Of a stretch of 51,581 nucleotides of DNA, positions 1-8,853 are shown one piece after another. Origin of the DNA: Vibrio maerlii (GTDB taxonomy: Bacteria; Pseudomonadota; Gammaproteobacteria; Enterobacterales; Vibrionaceae); contig NZ_QRHC01000019.1 in assembly GCF_003415655.1 (NCBI RefSeq), positions 1 through 51,581 of the forward strand, written 5' to 3'. Every line of letters begins with the position of its first letter. Positions within the stretch are counted from its first letter, which is position 1. The position numbers and the translations under genes were made by a program. The notes beneath the pieces are model-generated. The model was not told the origin of the DNA. It worked only from the letters and a program-made list of their open reading frames with translations, and made no database searches.

Positions 1-48
1 GGCCTGCCGCCAGCGTTCAATCTGAGCCATGATCAAACTCTTCAATTT
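1..48 (-). rRNA. rrs: 16S rRNA, 5' end (partial)
   Basis: The reverse complement of the first 48 bases is the conserved 16S start, including the AGAGTTTGATC primer-site motif followed by the usual GGCTCAG. The gene starts at about 48 and runs off the left edge, so only its 5' end is present. It is the first gene of an rRNA operon transcribed leftward. Confidence 0.97.
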
Positions 49-258
49 AAGATTTTGTCGGCTCAATGAATACTGACTTCAAAACTACTAATGTAATTCT
101 AAAGCTATTATCGTTCCAACAGAACGATAATGAATTGACTGTGCCAATGACCGAAGTCATCGTTTGGTCACTCAGTTCATTGAAACCAAAGTTGAAACCG
201 GAGTTTCATTCTTTTGATTATCATCAACGAGTGCCCACACAGATTGATAGGTTTAAAT

Positions 259-269
259 TGTTAAAGAGC
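259..269 (-). promoter_or_regulatory. boxA antitermination site in the rrn leader
   Basis: On the minus strand this reads GCTCTTTAACA, an excellent match to the rrn boxA element bound by NusB-NusE in leader RNA. It lies between the promoters and the 16S start, as in other gammaproteobacterial rrn operons. The rest of the leader (49-300) holds a short hairpin, TCGTTC-CAACA-GAACGA, at 111-127 and no credible gene. Confidence 0.85.
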
Positions 270-308
270 TTCTAGCTAGTTGCCTTTGCCACTCAGCTAG
301 GGGTGCGT

Positions 309-336
309 ATCTTACGCTTTAAAAACATAGTGTCAA
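309..336 (-). promoter_or_regulatory. rrn promoter, proximal (P2-like)
   Basis: Minus strand: -35 TTGACA at 331-336, a 16-base spacer, -10 TAAGAT at 309-314, then a GC-rich discriminator. It lies about 260 bases upstream of the 16S start. The hexamers are read directly; use as a promoter is inferred. Confidence 0.75.
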
Positions 337-423
337 GCAGTTATTTCAACTTTCTTTCAACTTGTTTTTTTAACCGTTTTTTCACTGTGTGACTTTCGTC
401 TCACTCCGTGTCGGTGGATGCGC

Positions 424-475
424 AGTATAGGGATTTGAGAAAACCGTGCAAGCACTTTTTTGAATTTAATTTCCG
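424..475 (-). promoter_or_regulatory. rrn promoter, distal (P1-like) with UP element
   Basis: Minus strand: -35 TTGCAC at 446-451, a 16-base spacer, -10 TATACT at 424-429 and a GC-rich discriminator (GCGC). Bases 452-475 upstream are A/T tracts typical of an UP element. The architecture is that of a growth-rate and ppGpp-controlled rrn P1 promoter. Confidence 0.8.
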
Positions 476-640
476 TTCGATTACTTTGCGAACAAAAACG
501 ATAATTACGGATAAAATTTCAACATTTGAATTACATCACAGCATTAGATTGGAAAATCAAAAGACATATACGTAAGATTCATGTGTCTATTTTGTTAATA
601 GCGCACACTCTCGTTTTTTTACTTATATGTAGTACTTGAT

Positions 641-1087
641 ATGAATTCCAAAAAATCGATGTTATTACTCACCGCGCTTATTGTTCTCGGTGGGATCACC
701 ATTTCTCAATTCACCATTCAACCTGCTATCGCATTTATTCTTGGTGTTGTCGCAACGGCTTTTCTTCTTAACTTATCTACTTCGACACCATCTTCAACTG
801 ATAAAGATGCAGAACAATCGACTCAAACTCTTTATGTCGGTAACTTACCTTATAAGGCCAATGAATCTCACGTACGTGATTTGTTTGCTGAGCATGGCGA
901 AGTTTTCGCTGTACGCTTAATGAAAGATAAGCGCACAGGTAAAAGAAGAGGGTTTGGTTTTGTTGTGATGGCAAGCAAAGATGTCGACAACGCTATCGCT
1001 ATGCTCAATGAAAAGGATTATATGCAGCGTACACTAAAAGTTCGTATTGCTAACGACCCTAAAAGTGAGGGATCTCGCGAAGCATAA
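641..1087 (+). CDS. membrane-anchored RRM RNA-binding protein
   Basis: 148 residues. Residues 7-44 are hydrophobic with a break near 24-28, giving one long or two short membrane segments. A linker rich in Ser, Thr and acidic residues (45-61) follows, then one RNA recognition motif (about 62-138). RNP2 is LYVGNL at 64-69 and RNP1 is the RGFGFVV stretch at 103-109, with the aromatic RNA-stacking positions kept. It should bind RNA at the cytoplasmic face of the inner membrane; its target is unknown. The start is the ATG at 641, with only a weak ribosome site. It is the first gene after the rrn promoters, transcribed away from them, and its 3' end overlaps murI tail-to-tail by 29 bases. Confidence 0.85.
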   Translation: MNSKKSMLLLTALIVLGGITISQFTIQPAIAFILGVVATAFLLNLSTSTPSSTDKDAEQSTQTLYVGNLPYKANESHVRDLFAEHGEVFAVRLMKDKRTGKRRGFGFVVMASKDVDNAIAMLNEKDYMQRTLKVRIANDPKSEGSREA

Positions 1088-1868
1088 CGTCTTCAAACCC
1101 TAAATAAGAAAGCGTTCGATTGAGCGACTCAGGTTTCCACGTTGGAGCCGTCGCAAAAATTGGATGCTTTTTTTTGTTTTCGCTTTCTCGGCCTTTGTCC
1201 TCAATTAGACTCTTTACTCTTCTCGCTATCGCTTCTCCGGAATCGATCAGCGTTACTGACTCACCCAATACCTGTTGGATCTCTTGTTTGATTAACGGGA
1301 AATGAGTACAGCCTAAAACCGCCACATCAATTTTGCCGACCAAAGAACTAAGTTCAGATGCCAATATCTCTTTATCTAGAGGCATCTCTCTTAATTTGGC
1401 TTCAGCGTAATCCACCAGCTTAGTCGAACCAACAAGTCTCACATCTTTATCATTAGAAAAGTCTTTGATTAGATCATGGGTGTATTGGCGCGTCACTGTT
1501 GCGGGCGTGGCAATCAAACCAACCGCTTGAGAAGATAACCCTGAAGCTGGCTTGATGGCAGGAACAACTCCTACTACCGGGATCGATAATGATGAGCGAA
1601 GGCTGGGAAGGACGATCGTACTCGCCGTGTTGCAAGCGATGACAACTAAATCGACATGATATTCTTCCATCACACTATCAATACACTTATGTACGCGCTC
1701 GATCAGAACACCCTGCTCTAACTCCCCATATGGGTAGGCTTGATTGTCGAAGATGTAGATATAGTTAACGTGAGGCAGCAGGGCCGCAACTTCTTTATAT
1801 ACCGATAGGCCTCCGACGCCAGAGTCAAAGATTAATACAGTAGGATTGTTTGATACCACGATAAGCAC
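1059..1868 (-). CDS. murI: glutamate racemase
   Basis: Converts L-glutamate to D-glutamate for peptidoglycan precursors; cytoplasmic. The N-terminal FDSGVGGLS motif is followed by DNQAYPYGE. The two catalytic cysteines sit in the ACNTAST motif (C79) and the GCTHFPL motif (C187), so the enzyme looks active. Length 269 fits the family. The chosen start at 1868 is a GTG without an obvious Shine-Dalgarno; an in-frame GTG at 1859 is also possible. The 3' end overlaps the convergent RRM gene by 29 bases, so antisense interference is possible. The PP-loop ATPase and btuB lie upstream on the same strand, 56 bases away. Confidence 0.95.
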   Translation of the reverse strand: MLIVVSNNPTVLIFDSGVGGLSVYKEVAALLPHVNYIYIFDNQAYPYGELEQGVLIERVHKCIDSVMEEYHVDLVVIACNTASTIVLPSLRSSLSIPVVGVVPAIKPASGLSSQAVGLIATPATVTRQYTHDLIKDFSNDKDVRLVGSTKLVDYAEAKLREMPLDKEILASELSSLVGKIDVAVLGCTHFPLIKQEIQQVLGESVTLIDSGEAIARRVKSLIEDKGRESENKKKHPIFATAPTWKPESLNRTLSYLGFEDVMLREIPHF

Positions 1869-1924
1869 TCGTTTATTGATTCAGCGACAGTTTAACTACC
1901 CTCTTTAACTAGGTAAATAATAGG

Positions 1925-2587
1925 CTAGTTATCCCATCGATAAATGAGATGGCTAAATCTTTGCTCATCTTTTGTTGAAAAGTCGAATAGATGAATGGAT
2001 TCACTGAAGCTCGCACTGTTTGTGACCAGTGTATGGAACTCACCGTCTTCACCGCAGGGATCAACGTTTACAGGTAGCCTTTCCACCAGCTCTTTAGTAT
2101 AGAGAGACCCTAATAGTTTATTGCTCAGTACATTTCTATCAACCGTTACTAAACGCGTTTCAATCCCACGTTCGATGATTTCATTCGCTAGCTGTGTACT
2201 GTCTTCACCAAGTAAAGGAAATATACATTCCCAACCCGCTTTCTCTATATAGCTGCGGCGATAATCAGCAATCCCATTACAGAACATGTCACCGAAAGCG
2301 ACACCATCTACAGGCAAATCAGAGTTCTTAACCCCTTCAACTACAGTGCTTTGGTAAATCTCGTTAGGTGGAAAGACTTCTGGTAGCTCTATTAATATTA
2401 ACGGTAGTCCTAGCCGCTTAGCTTGCAGTTTAACGAGGTCAATTGGCGTGACTTGAAATGGTACTTGTTGACCAACATAGGTGGTGTAAAGACCAACTAC
2501 GTTATAGCGTTCATCTTCTTGTAATCGTTCTAAAGTTAGAGTTGAGTCTTTGCCTGATGACCAGCTTATGATGATGTTCTTTTTCAT
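1925..2587 (-). CDS. PP-loop ATPase, Dph6/adenine nucleotide alpha hydrolase family
   Basis: 220 residues. The N-terminal SSGKDS (10-15) is the pyrophosphate loop of the N-type ATP pyrophosphatase superfamily, and the overall pattern resembles the diphthamide synthase-like (Dph6, TIGR00290) group. Bacteria do not make diphthamide, so the substrate is unknown; such enzymes usually adenylate a carboxylate or carbonyl before amidation. The gene starts 50 bases after btuB, just past a stem-loop that would stop part of the btuB transcripts, so it may be expressed by read-through from the cobalamin riboswitch promoter. The ATG at 2587 has no strong ribosome site. A cobalamin-related role is inference from position only. 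Confidence 0.8.
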   Translation of the reverse strand: MKKNIIISWSSGKDSTLTLERLQEDERYNVVGLYTTYVGQQVPFQVTPIDLVKLQAKRLGLPLILIELPEVFPPNEIYQSTVVEGVKNSDLPVDGVAFGDMFCNGIADYRRSYIEKAGWECIFPLLGEDSTQLANEIIERGIETRLVTVDRNVLSNKLLGSLYTKELVERLPVNVDPCGEDGEFHTLVTNSASFSESIHLFDFSTKDEQRFSHLIYRWDN

Positions 2588-2606
2588 ATTAGATATCTAT
2601 CGGTAA

Positions 2607-2630
2607 GAAAAAACCGCCCGAAGGCGGTTT
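2607..2630 (-). terminator. terminator after btuB
   Basis: On the minus strand AAACCGCC-TTCG-GGCGGTTT is followed by a run of T. It lies 8 bases after the btuB stop and about 20 before the PP-loop ATPase start, so it probably reduces rather than abolishes downstream expression. Confidence 0.8.
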
Positions 2631-2637
2631 GGTATTA

Positions 2638-4461
2638 TTAGAACTTGTAATTAAGTCCAGCAAAGTAGCTACGTTCTTGAGTATTGTAGCCATAGGATGT
2701 TTCATACTCTTCATCAAACAAATTTGCAATCTTGCCACGAACAATAAAGTTGTCTGTAATGTAGTAATGGGTTGCAAAATCAACTAAAGAGTAAGAGTCC
2801 AACTTAATGCTATTGTCAGCATTGTCGTAGCTATCACCACGATATAGATAACTTAAATCAAAGTGCCAGTCCTGATATGCATAACTAATGTTCCATTTAG
2901 CACTATATTTTGATCTTCGAGCTAACTCTTTACCCGTGTCCTTATTCTCGGTGTCCATAACATCAACACTTGCAGAATGGTAGATATCACCCGTTGAAAA
3001 CTCTCCAACTAGTTCAAGACCTTTTATCTCGGCCTTTGCAACATTCTCATATTTACCACTAGAGCTAGAAAGTGATATTAGATCTGAAATTTCATTCTGA
3101 TAAAGCGCAACTCTAAAATCAGCAACGGTTGGAGTTATCTCCAAAGCCACTTCATAGTTTACTGATTCCTCTGGGGACAAGTCCGGATTTGCAGAAGACG
3201 GATAACAAGTTGAACCATAGCAAGAATCTGGGTAATAAAGATCATTAAAAGTTGGGGCTTTAAAAGCTGTCCCTGCCATAGCAGATAAACGGTAAATTGG
3301 AGTGAGTTTGTAGCCAGAGCCAACTTGCCAAGTAGTATAGCTACCATATTGTTCATTATCATCGACACGAAGACTCACTTCGGCTTGAACTTTGTCCTTT
3401 GAGTATAGCCCGGACGTATACAACCCCAGATTCGAGCGACTCGTCTCAGCATATTCTGTAGTGGATTCAGAAACATCTTCATTTACCCACTCTACACCAC
3501 CTAGTAATAACAAATCAGAATTTAATTGATAGCCGTTTTGCCAAGCAATGGAATTTCGGTTTGTTTCATAGTTACCTGATGAGCCTACGTAAGAAGATTG
3601 ATCCCGACTCGTTGATAGAATCAACTCACTGCTCAACAAATCAGTTTTGTACGCCCCAACAATTGAACCGCTGAATATTTTCTGTTCTTTCTCACCCGTA
3701 TCGTACTCGATATCACCTTCTGTATAATTAGAGTTTAACTTGAAACTGATCTCATCTGTCGGTCTAAAACCAAGCTCAAGCATCAAATCAGTATGATCAT
3801 AGCCATCATCATCGCCATCAACTGCAGGGTCGTGATATTCGTACTTTTCATTTGTCGCAGAAAATCCATCTGTTTTTTCACGGTTAACAGAAGCCTTTAT
3901 CCAACCTTTTTCACCAACCTTATTTGCTGTACTTGCAGAGTACTTTTGAAAATTATCGCTACCACCCTCAACCCATAGCTCAGTTTCGTCACCGGTATAT
4001 GAAGTAATTATATTGATTACACCGCCAATAGCATCCGAACCATAGACAGCTGTACGTGGCCCCCTAACATATTCAATTCTCTCCACTCCGTTTAATGGCA
4101 GAGAACCAATAGCCGTTGAGCCTGTAGTTGCACTGTTGATGCGTACCCCATTTACTAGTATGAGTGCATGATCTGATTCTGAGCCTCGAATATAAACGCT
4201 AGCAGTTTGGCCGTAGCCACCATTGCTAGACACTTGAATTCCAGGCAGTCGACGTAATACTTCTTCAATCGATTTTGCTTGAATAGATTGAATCTCATCC
4301 TTAGTTACTACAACAACTGGAGCAAGAGTAGAGTCTATCGATTGTTCAAATCGATTTGCCGTCACCACCATGGTCTCATCGACAGTGACTTCTTGGGCGT
4401 GTGAAAAAAAGGTAGGTGAAAGCAGCGATGCAACAGTGATCGCTAAAAGGGACTTGTTCAT
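2638..4461 (-). CDS. btuB: vitamin B12 TonB-dependent outer-membrane receptor
   Basis: 607 residues. A signal peptide (about 1-22, ending SHAQ) precedes a TonB box (ETMVVTA, about 29-35), a plug domain with the VYIRGSES and GVINIIT motifs, and a 22-strand barrel ending in the C-terminal Phe typical of outer-membrane proteins. It imports cobalamin across the outer membrane using TonB-ExbBD energy. The cobalamin riboswitch directly upstream supports B12 rather than iron as the ligand. The ATG at 4461 follows the riboswitch closely. The barrel loops contain Asp-rich calcium-type segments (near DGDDDGYD), as known for BtuB. Confidence 0.95.
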   Translation of the reverse strand: MNKSLLAITVASLLSPTFFSHAQEVTVDETMVVTANRFEQSIDSTLAPVVVVTKDEIQSIQAKSIEEVLRRLPGIQVSSNGGYGQTASVYIRGSESDHALILVNGVRINSATTGSTAIGSLPLNGVERIEYVRGPRTAVYGSDAIGGVINIITSYTGDETELWVEGGSDNFQKYSASTANKVGEKGWIKASVNREKTDGFSATNEKYEYHDPAVDGDDDGYDHTDLMLELGFRPTDEISFKLNSNYTEGDIEYDTGEKEQKIFSGSIVGAYKTDLLSSELILSTSRDQSSYVGSSGNYETNRNSIAWQNGYQLNSDLLLLGGVEWVNEDVSESTTEYAETSRSNLGLYTSGLYSKDKVQAEVSLRVDDNEQYGSYTTWQVGSGYKLTPIYRLSAMAGTAFKAPTFNDLYYPDSCYGSTCYPSSANPDLSPEESVNYEVALEITPTVADFRVALYQNEISDLISLSSSSGKYENVAKAEIKGLELVGEFSTGDIYHSASVDVMDTENKDTGKELARRSKYSAKWNISYAYQDWHFDLSYLYRGDSYDNADNSIKLDSYSLVDFATHYYITDNFIVRGKIANLFDEEYETSYGYNTQERSYFAGLNYKF

Positions 4462-4517
4462 TAAATTTTCCTAAATCGCGTAAATCCTACCAAGTACTGC
4501 TTATTTAGCTTGAGGGT

Positions 4518-4706
4518 ACTTGGCTGCTGGCAGGTATTCGGACTTAAGAGCTTTAAATTTTTCCTACTAACTCGACTTCCCACATAATGCTATATGCAGT
4601 GTCATTTGAGTATTCGTTCTCTTTTACCGCTGCGCGTCAGTTCTGGATTCTCACCAGATTCCCTTTTCAGCATTAAAGCCATCTAGACTTCTCTGCCACC
4701 AGCTAT
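4518..4706 (-). promoter_or_regulatory. cobalamin riboswitch
   Basis: On the minus strand the region carries the conserved cobalamin aptamer blocks in order: GGTGGCAGAGAAG, GGGAATCTGGTGAGAATCC, CTGACGCGCAGCGGTA, then GGAAGTCGAGTTAGTAGG, then AGTCCGAATACCTGCC followed by AGCAGCCAAG. Adenosyl- or other cobalamin binding should repress btuB, most likely by masking its ribosome site, because no clear terminator lies between aptamer and start. Confidence 0.93.
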
Positions 4707-4711
4707 TCGGA

Positions 4712-4740
4712 ATAGTATTCATGTGTAAGCTTATTGTCTA
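4712..4740 (-). promoter_or_regulatory. btuB promoter
   Basis: Minus strand: -35 TAGACA at 4735-4740, a 17-base spacer, -10 TACTAT at 4712-4717. Transcription would start near 4705, just where the riboswitch aptamer begins. Confidence 0.65.
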
Positions 4741-4894
4741 GTTAAAGATTAAATTGGACTATTCTTTGTTACATATCGAATACGGGCGAATATCTGTCAT
4801 TATTGGATAAATCGAGCACAAAACTGGACATGAGCGGTGTATTGAATAAAATCTGCGCTCCCAATTAAATTGCGATAATGCAAAAGGTAACACC

Positions 4895-6004
4895 ATGGCC
4901 AATCTTGAAGTAAACCCACAACGCTACCAAGAACAGTTAGCAGAGAAGAAGCAACGTCTTACTGAGATGTTCGCTGGATTCGATGTACCTGAGCTAGAGG
5001 TTTATGAATCTCCAGAGCAGCATTATCGTATGCGTGCAGAATTTCGCGTATGGCACGAAGGGGAAGACATGTACTACATCATGTTTAACCAAGAGACTCG
5101 TGAAAAATACCGTGTTGACCAATTCCCAGCCGCTAGCCGTATCATCAACGATTTGATGCCACTGTTAATGGAAGCAATGAAACACAATGACTCTCTTCGT
5201 CGTAAGTTGTTCCAAGTTGACTTCCTGTCAACGCTAAGTGGCGAAGTACTGGTATCTTTGCTTTACCACCGTCAGCTAGATGACGAATGGATTGAAAACG
5301 CCAAGGCACTGAAGCAGCAACTGAATGATGAGGGTTTCAACCTAAACATCATCGGCCGCGCTCGCAAGATGAAGATTGTGTTAGATCGTGATTACGTTAT
5401 CGAGAAACTGGATGTCAACGGCAAGCCATATGTCTACCAACAAGTAGAAAATAGCTTCACGCAACCAAACGGAAAGGTTGCCACTAAGATGCTGGAGTGG
5501 GCAATCGACTGCACTCAAGATAGCACGGGTGATCTACTGGAGCTTTACTGTGGTAACGGTAATTTCTCGCTGGCACTGGCGCAAAACTTTGACCGCGTAC
5601 TCGCTACTGAGCTAGCCAAGCCATCAGTGGTATCGGCACAATACAACATTGCAGCAAACGAGATTGATAACGTTCAGATCTTACGTTTATCAGCAGAAGA
5701 GTTTACCCAAGCAATCGAAGGCAAGCGCGAGTTCCGTCGTTTGCAAGATGCGGGTGTCGACCTGAAGAGCTACAACTGCAACACTATTTTTGTCGATCCA
5801 CCGCGTTCAGGTATGGATATCGATACCTGTAAGATGGTTCAAGGCTACGAGCGCATCATGTACATATCTTGTAACCCAGAGACACTGCAAGAGAACCTTG
5901 AAGTACTATGCGAAACACACAAGATCACTCGCTTCGCTTTGTTTGACCAGTTCCCATATACCCACCACATGGAAGCGGGTGTTTTCCTAGAGCGTAAGGC
6001 TTAA
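4895..6004 (+). CDS. trmA: tRNA (uracil-5-)-methyltransferase
   Basis: 369 residues, close to the E. coli length. It makes m5U54 in the T-loop of tRNAs from S-adenosylmethionine. The SAM motif YCGNGNFSL, the FVDPPRSG motif, the nucleophile C326 in YISCNPETL and the general base E360 in HHMEAG are all present. It lacks the iron-sulfur cysteines and TRAM domain of RlmD/RlmC, which separates it from those paralogues. It is divergent from the btuB riboswitch and convergent with yijD-fabR across a bidirectional terminator. Confidence 0.96.
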   Translation: MANLEVNPQRYQEQLAEKKQRLTEMFAGFDVPELEVYESPEQHYRMRAEFRVWHEGEDMYYIMFNQETREKYRVDQFPAASRIINDLMPLLMEAMKHNDSLRRKLFQVDFLSTLSGEVLVSLLYHRQLDDEWIENAKALKQQLNDEGFNLNIIGRARKMKIVLDRDYVIEKLDVNGKPYVYQQVENSFTQPNGKVATKMLEWAIDCTQDSTGDLLELYCGNGNFSLALAQNFDRVLATELAKPSVVSAQYNIAANEIDNVQILRLSAEEFTQAIEGKREFRRLQDAGVDLKSYNCNTIFVDPPRSGMDIDTCKMVQGYERIMYISCNPETLQENLEVLCETHKITRFALFDQFPYTHHMEAGVFLERKA

Positions 6005-6028
6005 GAGTTCATCAAACGACAGTCATTA

Positions 6029-6057
6029 AAAAACGAGCCAATTGGCTCGTTTTTTTG
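6029..6057. terminator. bidirectional terminator between trmA and yijD
   Basis: The perfect stem ACGAGCC-AATT-GGCTCGT (6033-6050) has an A run on the left and a T run on the right, so it can end transcripts from both sides. Confidence 0.88.
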
Positions 6058-6077
6058 TATCTATTGGTAGCGATTGA

Positions 6078-6446
6078 TTAGTTACGACCAATGTAACCCA
6101 TCTTCTTCGCAATCCATGTCATTAGCACGAGTGAAACAATAATCGCAAAGAAGTTACCACCCGCTTCTGGGTGTTGTGCTTTTAGGAATGCAGAGTGACC
6201 AAATGCACCAACGAAGAAGCAAGCTATACCAACTAACGGCACATCTTCAGCCAATGGCTTTCTTAGATACTCTTGGTATAGCGATTGAACCGAAAGAATC
6301 AGTGCAATCCATGGAAAAATAGAAAACAGCACATCGCTTACTGTCATCCAAGACAGAATCGCGTTACAGCTCATACCTGCTACAAGAGCCAATACTAAAG
6401 TTTTCTTCTCTGAGCCTTGCTCTTTATTCGTAGTAGTGTCAGACAT
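6078..6446 (-). CDS. yijD: YijD family inner-membrane protein (DUF1422)
   Basis: 122 residues with four hydrophobic segments (about 15-32, 36-55, 65-83 and 95-115), so a small inner-membrane protein. Identity rests on synteny with the enterobacterial sthA-fabR-yijD-trmA cluster and on fitting length and topology. The function is unknown. The ATG is only 2 bases past the fabR stop, so the two are translationally linked. Confidence 0.85.
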   Translation of the reverse strand: MSDTTTNKEQGSEKKTLVLALVAGMSCNAILSWMTVSDVLFSIFPWIALILSVQSLYQEYLRKPLAEDVPLVGIACFFVGAFGHSAFLKAQHPEAGGNFFAIIVSLVLMTWIAKKMGYIGRN

Positions 6447-6448
6447 AG

Positions 6449-7087
6449 TTAAAGCCCTTCTTTTAGTCGTTTTCGTTCACGTTCTTTGTGGTACCAATAG
6501 GCACCTTTTGCAATCATGCGTAACTGCATGATCAGACGCTCAGCCAGTTCTTCTCGCTCACGCCTATCTAAATCTAATGCTTCGGCACCCGAGCTAAATA
6601 CCAAGGTAACGGAGGCTTCCGCTTGGGTGAAGGCTTCATCACGGCTTGTACCAGTACTCATCAAGTACTCGGTCATCTCCGCGACAAAATGTTGGATCTC
6701 TCGGGCAACGGCCGTTCGAAATTCGAATGAGGTACCAGAGCGCTCACGAAGCAACAAACGAAATACGTTTGGACTGCTCTCGATGAACTCCATAAAAGTT
6801 TCAACCGACGTTCGGATGACACTGCCTTCAGTGACGATACGTTGACGAGCCTGACGCATCAGTTGACGGAGCAATAAACCGCCTTCATCCACCATGGTTA
6901 AACCTAGCTCATCCATATCTTTGAAGTGACGGTAGAATGAAGTCGGTGCGATACCGGCTTCACGCGCAACTTCTCGTAAGCTCAGATTGGAAAAGCTGCG
7001 ATCAGCACTCAACTGGCTGAATGCAGCATCAATGAGGCTACGTCTGGTTTTCTCTTTCTGTTGCGCTCGAATTCCCGTACTTTTCAT
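6449..7087 (-). CDS. fabR: HTH-type repressor of unsaturated fatty acid synthesis
   Basis: TetR-family repressor that with acyl-CoA or acyl-ACP controls fabA and fabB in gammaproteobacteria. After the start GIRAQQKEKTRRSLIDAAF, the helix-turn-helix spans about residues 25-65 with LSLREVAREAGIAPTSFYRH, nearly identical to E. coli FabR. The ATG at 7087 is preferred over an in-frame start at 7126 because it matches the family N-terminus (212 residues). The C-terminal ligand domain is complete. It is an operon with yijD and divergent from sthA. Confidence 0.94.
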   Translation of the reverse strand: MKSTGIRAQQKEKTRRSLIDAAFSQLSADRSFSNLSLREVAREAGIAPTSFYRHFKDMDELGLTMVDEGGLLLRQLMRQARQRIVTEGSVIRTSVETFMEFIESSPNVFRLLLRERSGTSFEFRTAVAREIQHFVAEMTEYLMSTGTSRDEAFTQAEASVTLVFSSGAEALDLDRREREELAERLIMQLRMIAKGAYWYHKERERKRLKEGL

Positions 7088-7368
7088 GTATCTTTTATCT
7101 TTAGCCTTGTAACTGCGACCTATCATACCTCAGCGACAATATACCGTGAAAGCGCTTCATGGATAAGGACGACATTGTGATAATGAGTCTGCACGCACAT
7201 CAAATCATGGTAAAACTTACTCCAATTGTATTGACATGCTGGATGCTTAGAGTCATTACACTTTCTTCGTGATCCCCTGCACCCTATCAGTAGACCTCTA
7301 TTTACCAACTAAAAGAATAGGTTAAAATCTCGCAACAATAATGTTAATAACGATAGCAAGGCAGCAAT

Positions 7369-8769
7369 ATGACAAACTCTACGCATTTTGACGTAATAGT
7401 AATTGGTAGTGGTCCCGGTGGTGAGGGAGCCGCGATGGGGCTGACCAAGGCAGGCTTGAATGTTGCTATCATAGAAAAAGAGAGCAGCGTTGGCGGTGGT
7501 TGTACTCACTGGGGTACTATCCCATCAAAAGCACTGCGTCATGCTGTCAGCCGAATTATTGAATTCAACGCCAATCCTCTTTTTTGTCATAACAACTCCA
7601 GCCTACACGCAACCTTCTCCGATATTCTTGGCCATGCAAAAACTGTCATCGATAAGCAGACTCGTCTACGCCAGGGGTTTTACGACCGTAACCATTGCAC
7701 CTTGATATTTGGTACTGCGCAGTTCACCGATTCACACACGGTTTCGGTAACTCAGTCAGATGGTACGATTGAACAGTACAGTGCTGACCGCTTTGTCATT
7801 GCTACAGGATCACGCCCTTATCAGCCAACTAATGTCGACTTCCTCCACGACCGTATCTACGACAGCGACTCTATCCTTAGCCTAAAGCACGACCCACAGC
7901 ACATCATCATTTATGGTGCTGGTGTGATTGGCTGTGAGTACGCTTCGATCTTCCGTGGCCTTGGGGTCAAGACGGATCTTATTAACACACGAGACAGACT
8001 GCTTTCATTCTTAGATAATGAAACCTCAGATGCGCTCTCTTACCACTTCTGGAACAGCGGTGTCATTATCCGTAACGACGAAACGTTCGAGAAGATTGAG
8101 GGGACTGACGACGGTGTAATTATCCATCTTGAATCAGGCAAGAAGATGAAAGCTGACTGCTTGCTTTATGCAAACGGACGTACTGGTAATACGGACAAGT
8201 TGAACTTGCCTGCGATTGGGCTAGAGTCAGACTCACGTGGTCAGGTCGCGGTTAACAATAACTATCAAACCTCGGTTGAACACGTCTATGCTGTTGGTGA
8301 TGTTATCGGCTACCCTAGCCTAGCAAGTGCTGCCTATGACCAAGGGCGCTTTGTTGCTCAAGCAATCACTAAGGGCGAAGCCGAAGGCCGACTCATTGAG
8401 GATATTCCTACCGGTATCTATACCATTCCAGAAATCAGCTCAGTGGGTAAAACGGAGCAAGAATTGACAGCGGCAAAGATTCCATATGAGGTGGGACGTT
8501 CTTCATTTAAGCACCTTGCACGAGCTCAAATAGCGGGTAAAGATATCGGCAGCCTAAAGATCTTGTTCCATCGTGAGACCAAAGAGATTCTTGGTATTCA
8601 CGTCTTTGGTGAGCGTGCTGCGGAAATTATCCACATCGGTCAAGCGATCATGGAACAAAAAGGAGAAGCGAATACCATCGAGTACTTCGTCAATACCACC
8701 TTTAACTATCCCACAATGGCAGAAGCGTATCGTGTTGCAGCGCTTAACGGTTTGAATCGTCTTTTCTAA
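7369..8769 (+). CDS. sthA: soluble pyridine nucleotide transhydrogenase
   Basis: 466 residues; a cytoplasmic flavoprotein that moves reducing equivalents between NADPH and NAD+. The FAD-binding GSGPGGEGAA (about 13-22) and the NAD-domain YGAGVIGCEYASIF motifs are present. The region that holds a redox disulfide in related reductases reads CTHWGTIPSK, with only one cysteine (C45) and Thr at the second position, which is characteristic of SthA rather than lipoamide dehydrogenase. The ATG at 7369 has an AAGG site 7 bases upstream. A TTGACA at about 7232 could be the -35 of its promoter, but the -10 is weak. Confidence 0.96.
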   Translation: MTNSTHFDVIVIGSGPGGEGAAMGLTKAGLNVAIIEKESSVGGGCTHWGTIPSKALRHAVSRIIEFNANPLFCHNNSSLHATFSDILGHAKTVIDKQTRLRQGFYDRNHCTLIFGTAQFTDSHTVSVTQSDGTIEQYSADRFVIATGSRPYQPTNVDFLHDRIYDSDSILSLKHDPQHIIIYGAGVIGCEYASIFRGLGVKTDLINTRDRLLSFLDNETSDALSYHFWNSGVIIRNDETFEKIEGTDDGVIIHLESGKKMKADCLLYANGRTGNTDKLNLPAIGLESDSRGQVAVNNNYQTSVEHVYAVGDVIGYPSLASAAYDQGRFVAQAITKGEAEGRLIEDIPTGIYTIPEISSVGKTEQELTAAKIPYEVGRSSFKHLARAQIAGKDIGSLKILFHRETKEILGIHVFGERAAEIIHIGQAIMEQKGEANTIEYFVNTTFNYPTMAEAYRVAALNGLNRLF

Positions 8770-8813
8770 TCATTAGTCTGTTCTAACGATCAACTTACTC
8801 ACTCATTCCATGT

Positions 8814-8845
8814 AAAAATGCCCAACATCTTGTTGGGCATTTTAC
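8814..8845. terminator. bidirectional terminator between sthA and dinF
   Basis: AAATGCCCAACA-TCT-TGTTGGGCATTT stem with flanking A and T runs. Confidence 0.88.
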
Positions 8846-8853
8846 GTTCGGCT

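Noticed and set aside
66..275. 69-residue open frame in the rrn leader
   Set aside because: It lies antisense to the leader between promoter and 16S, overlaps boxA and the processing region, and has no ribosome site or recognisable protein.
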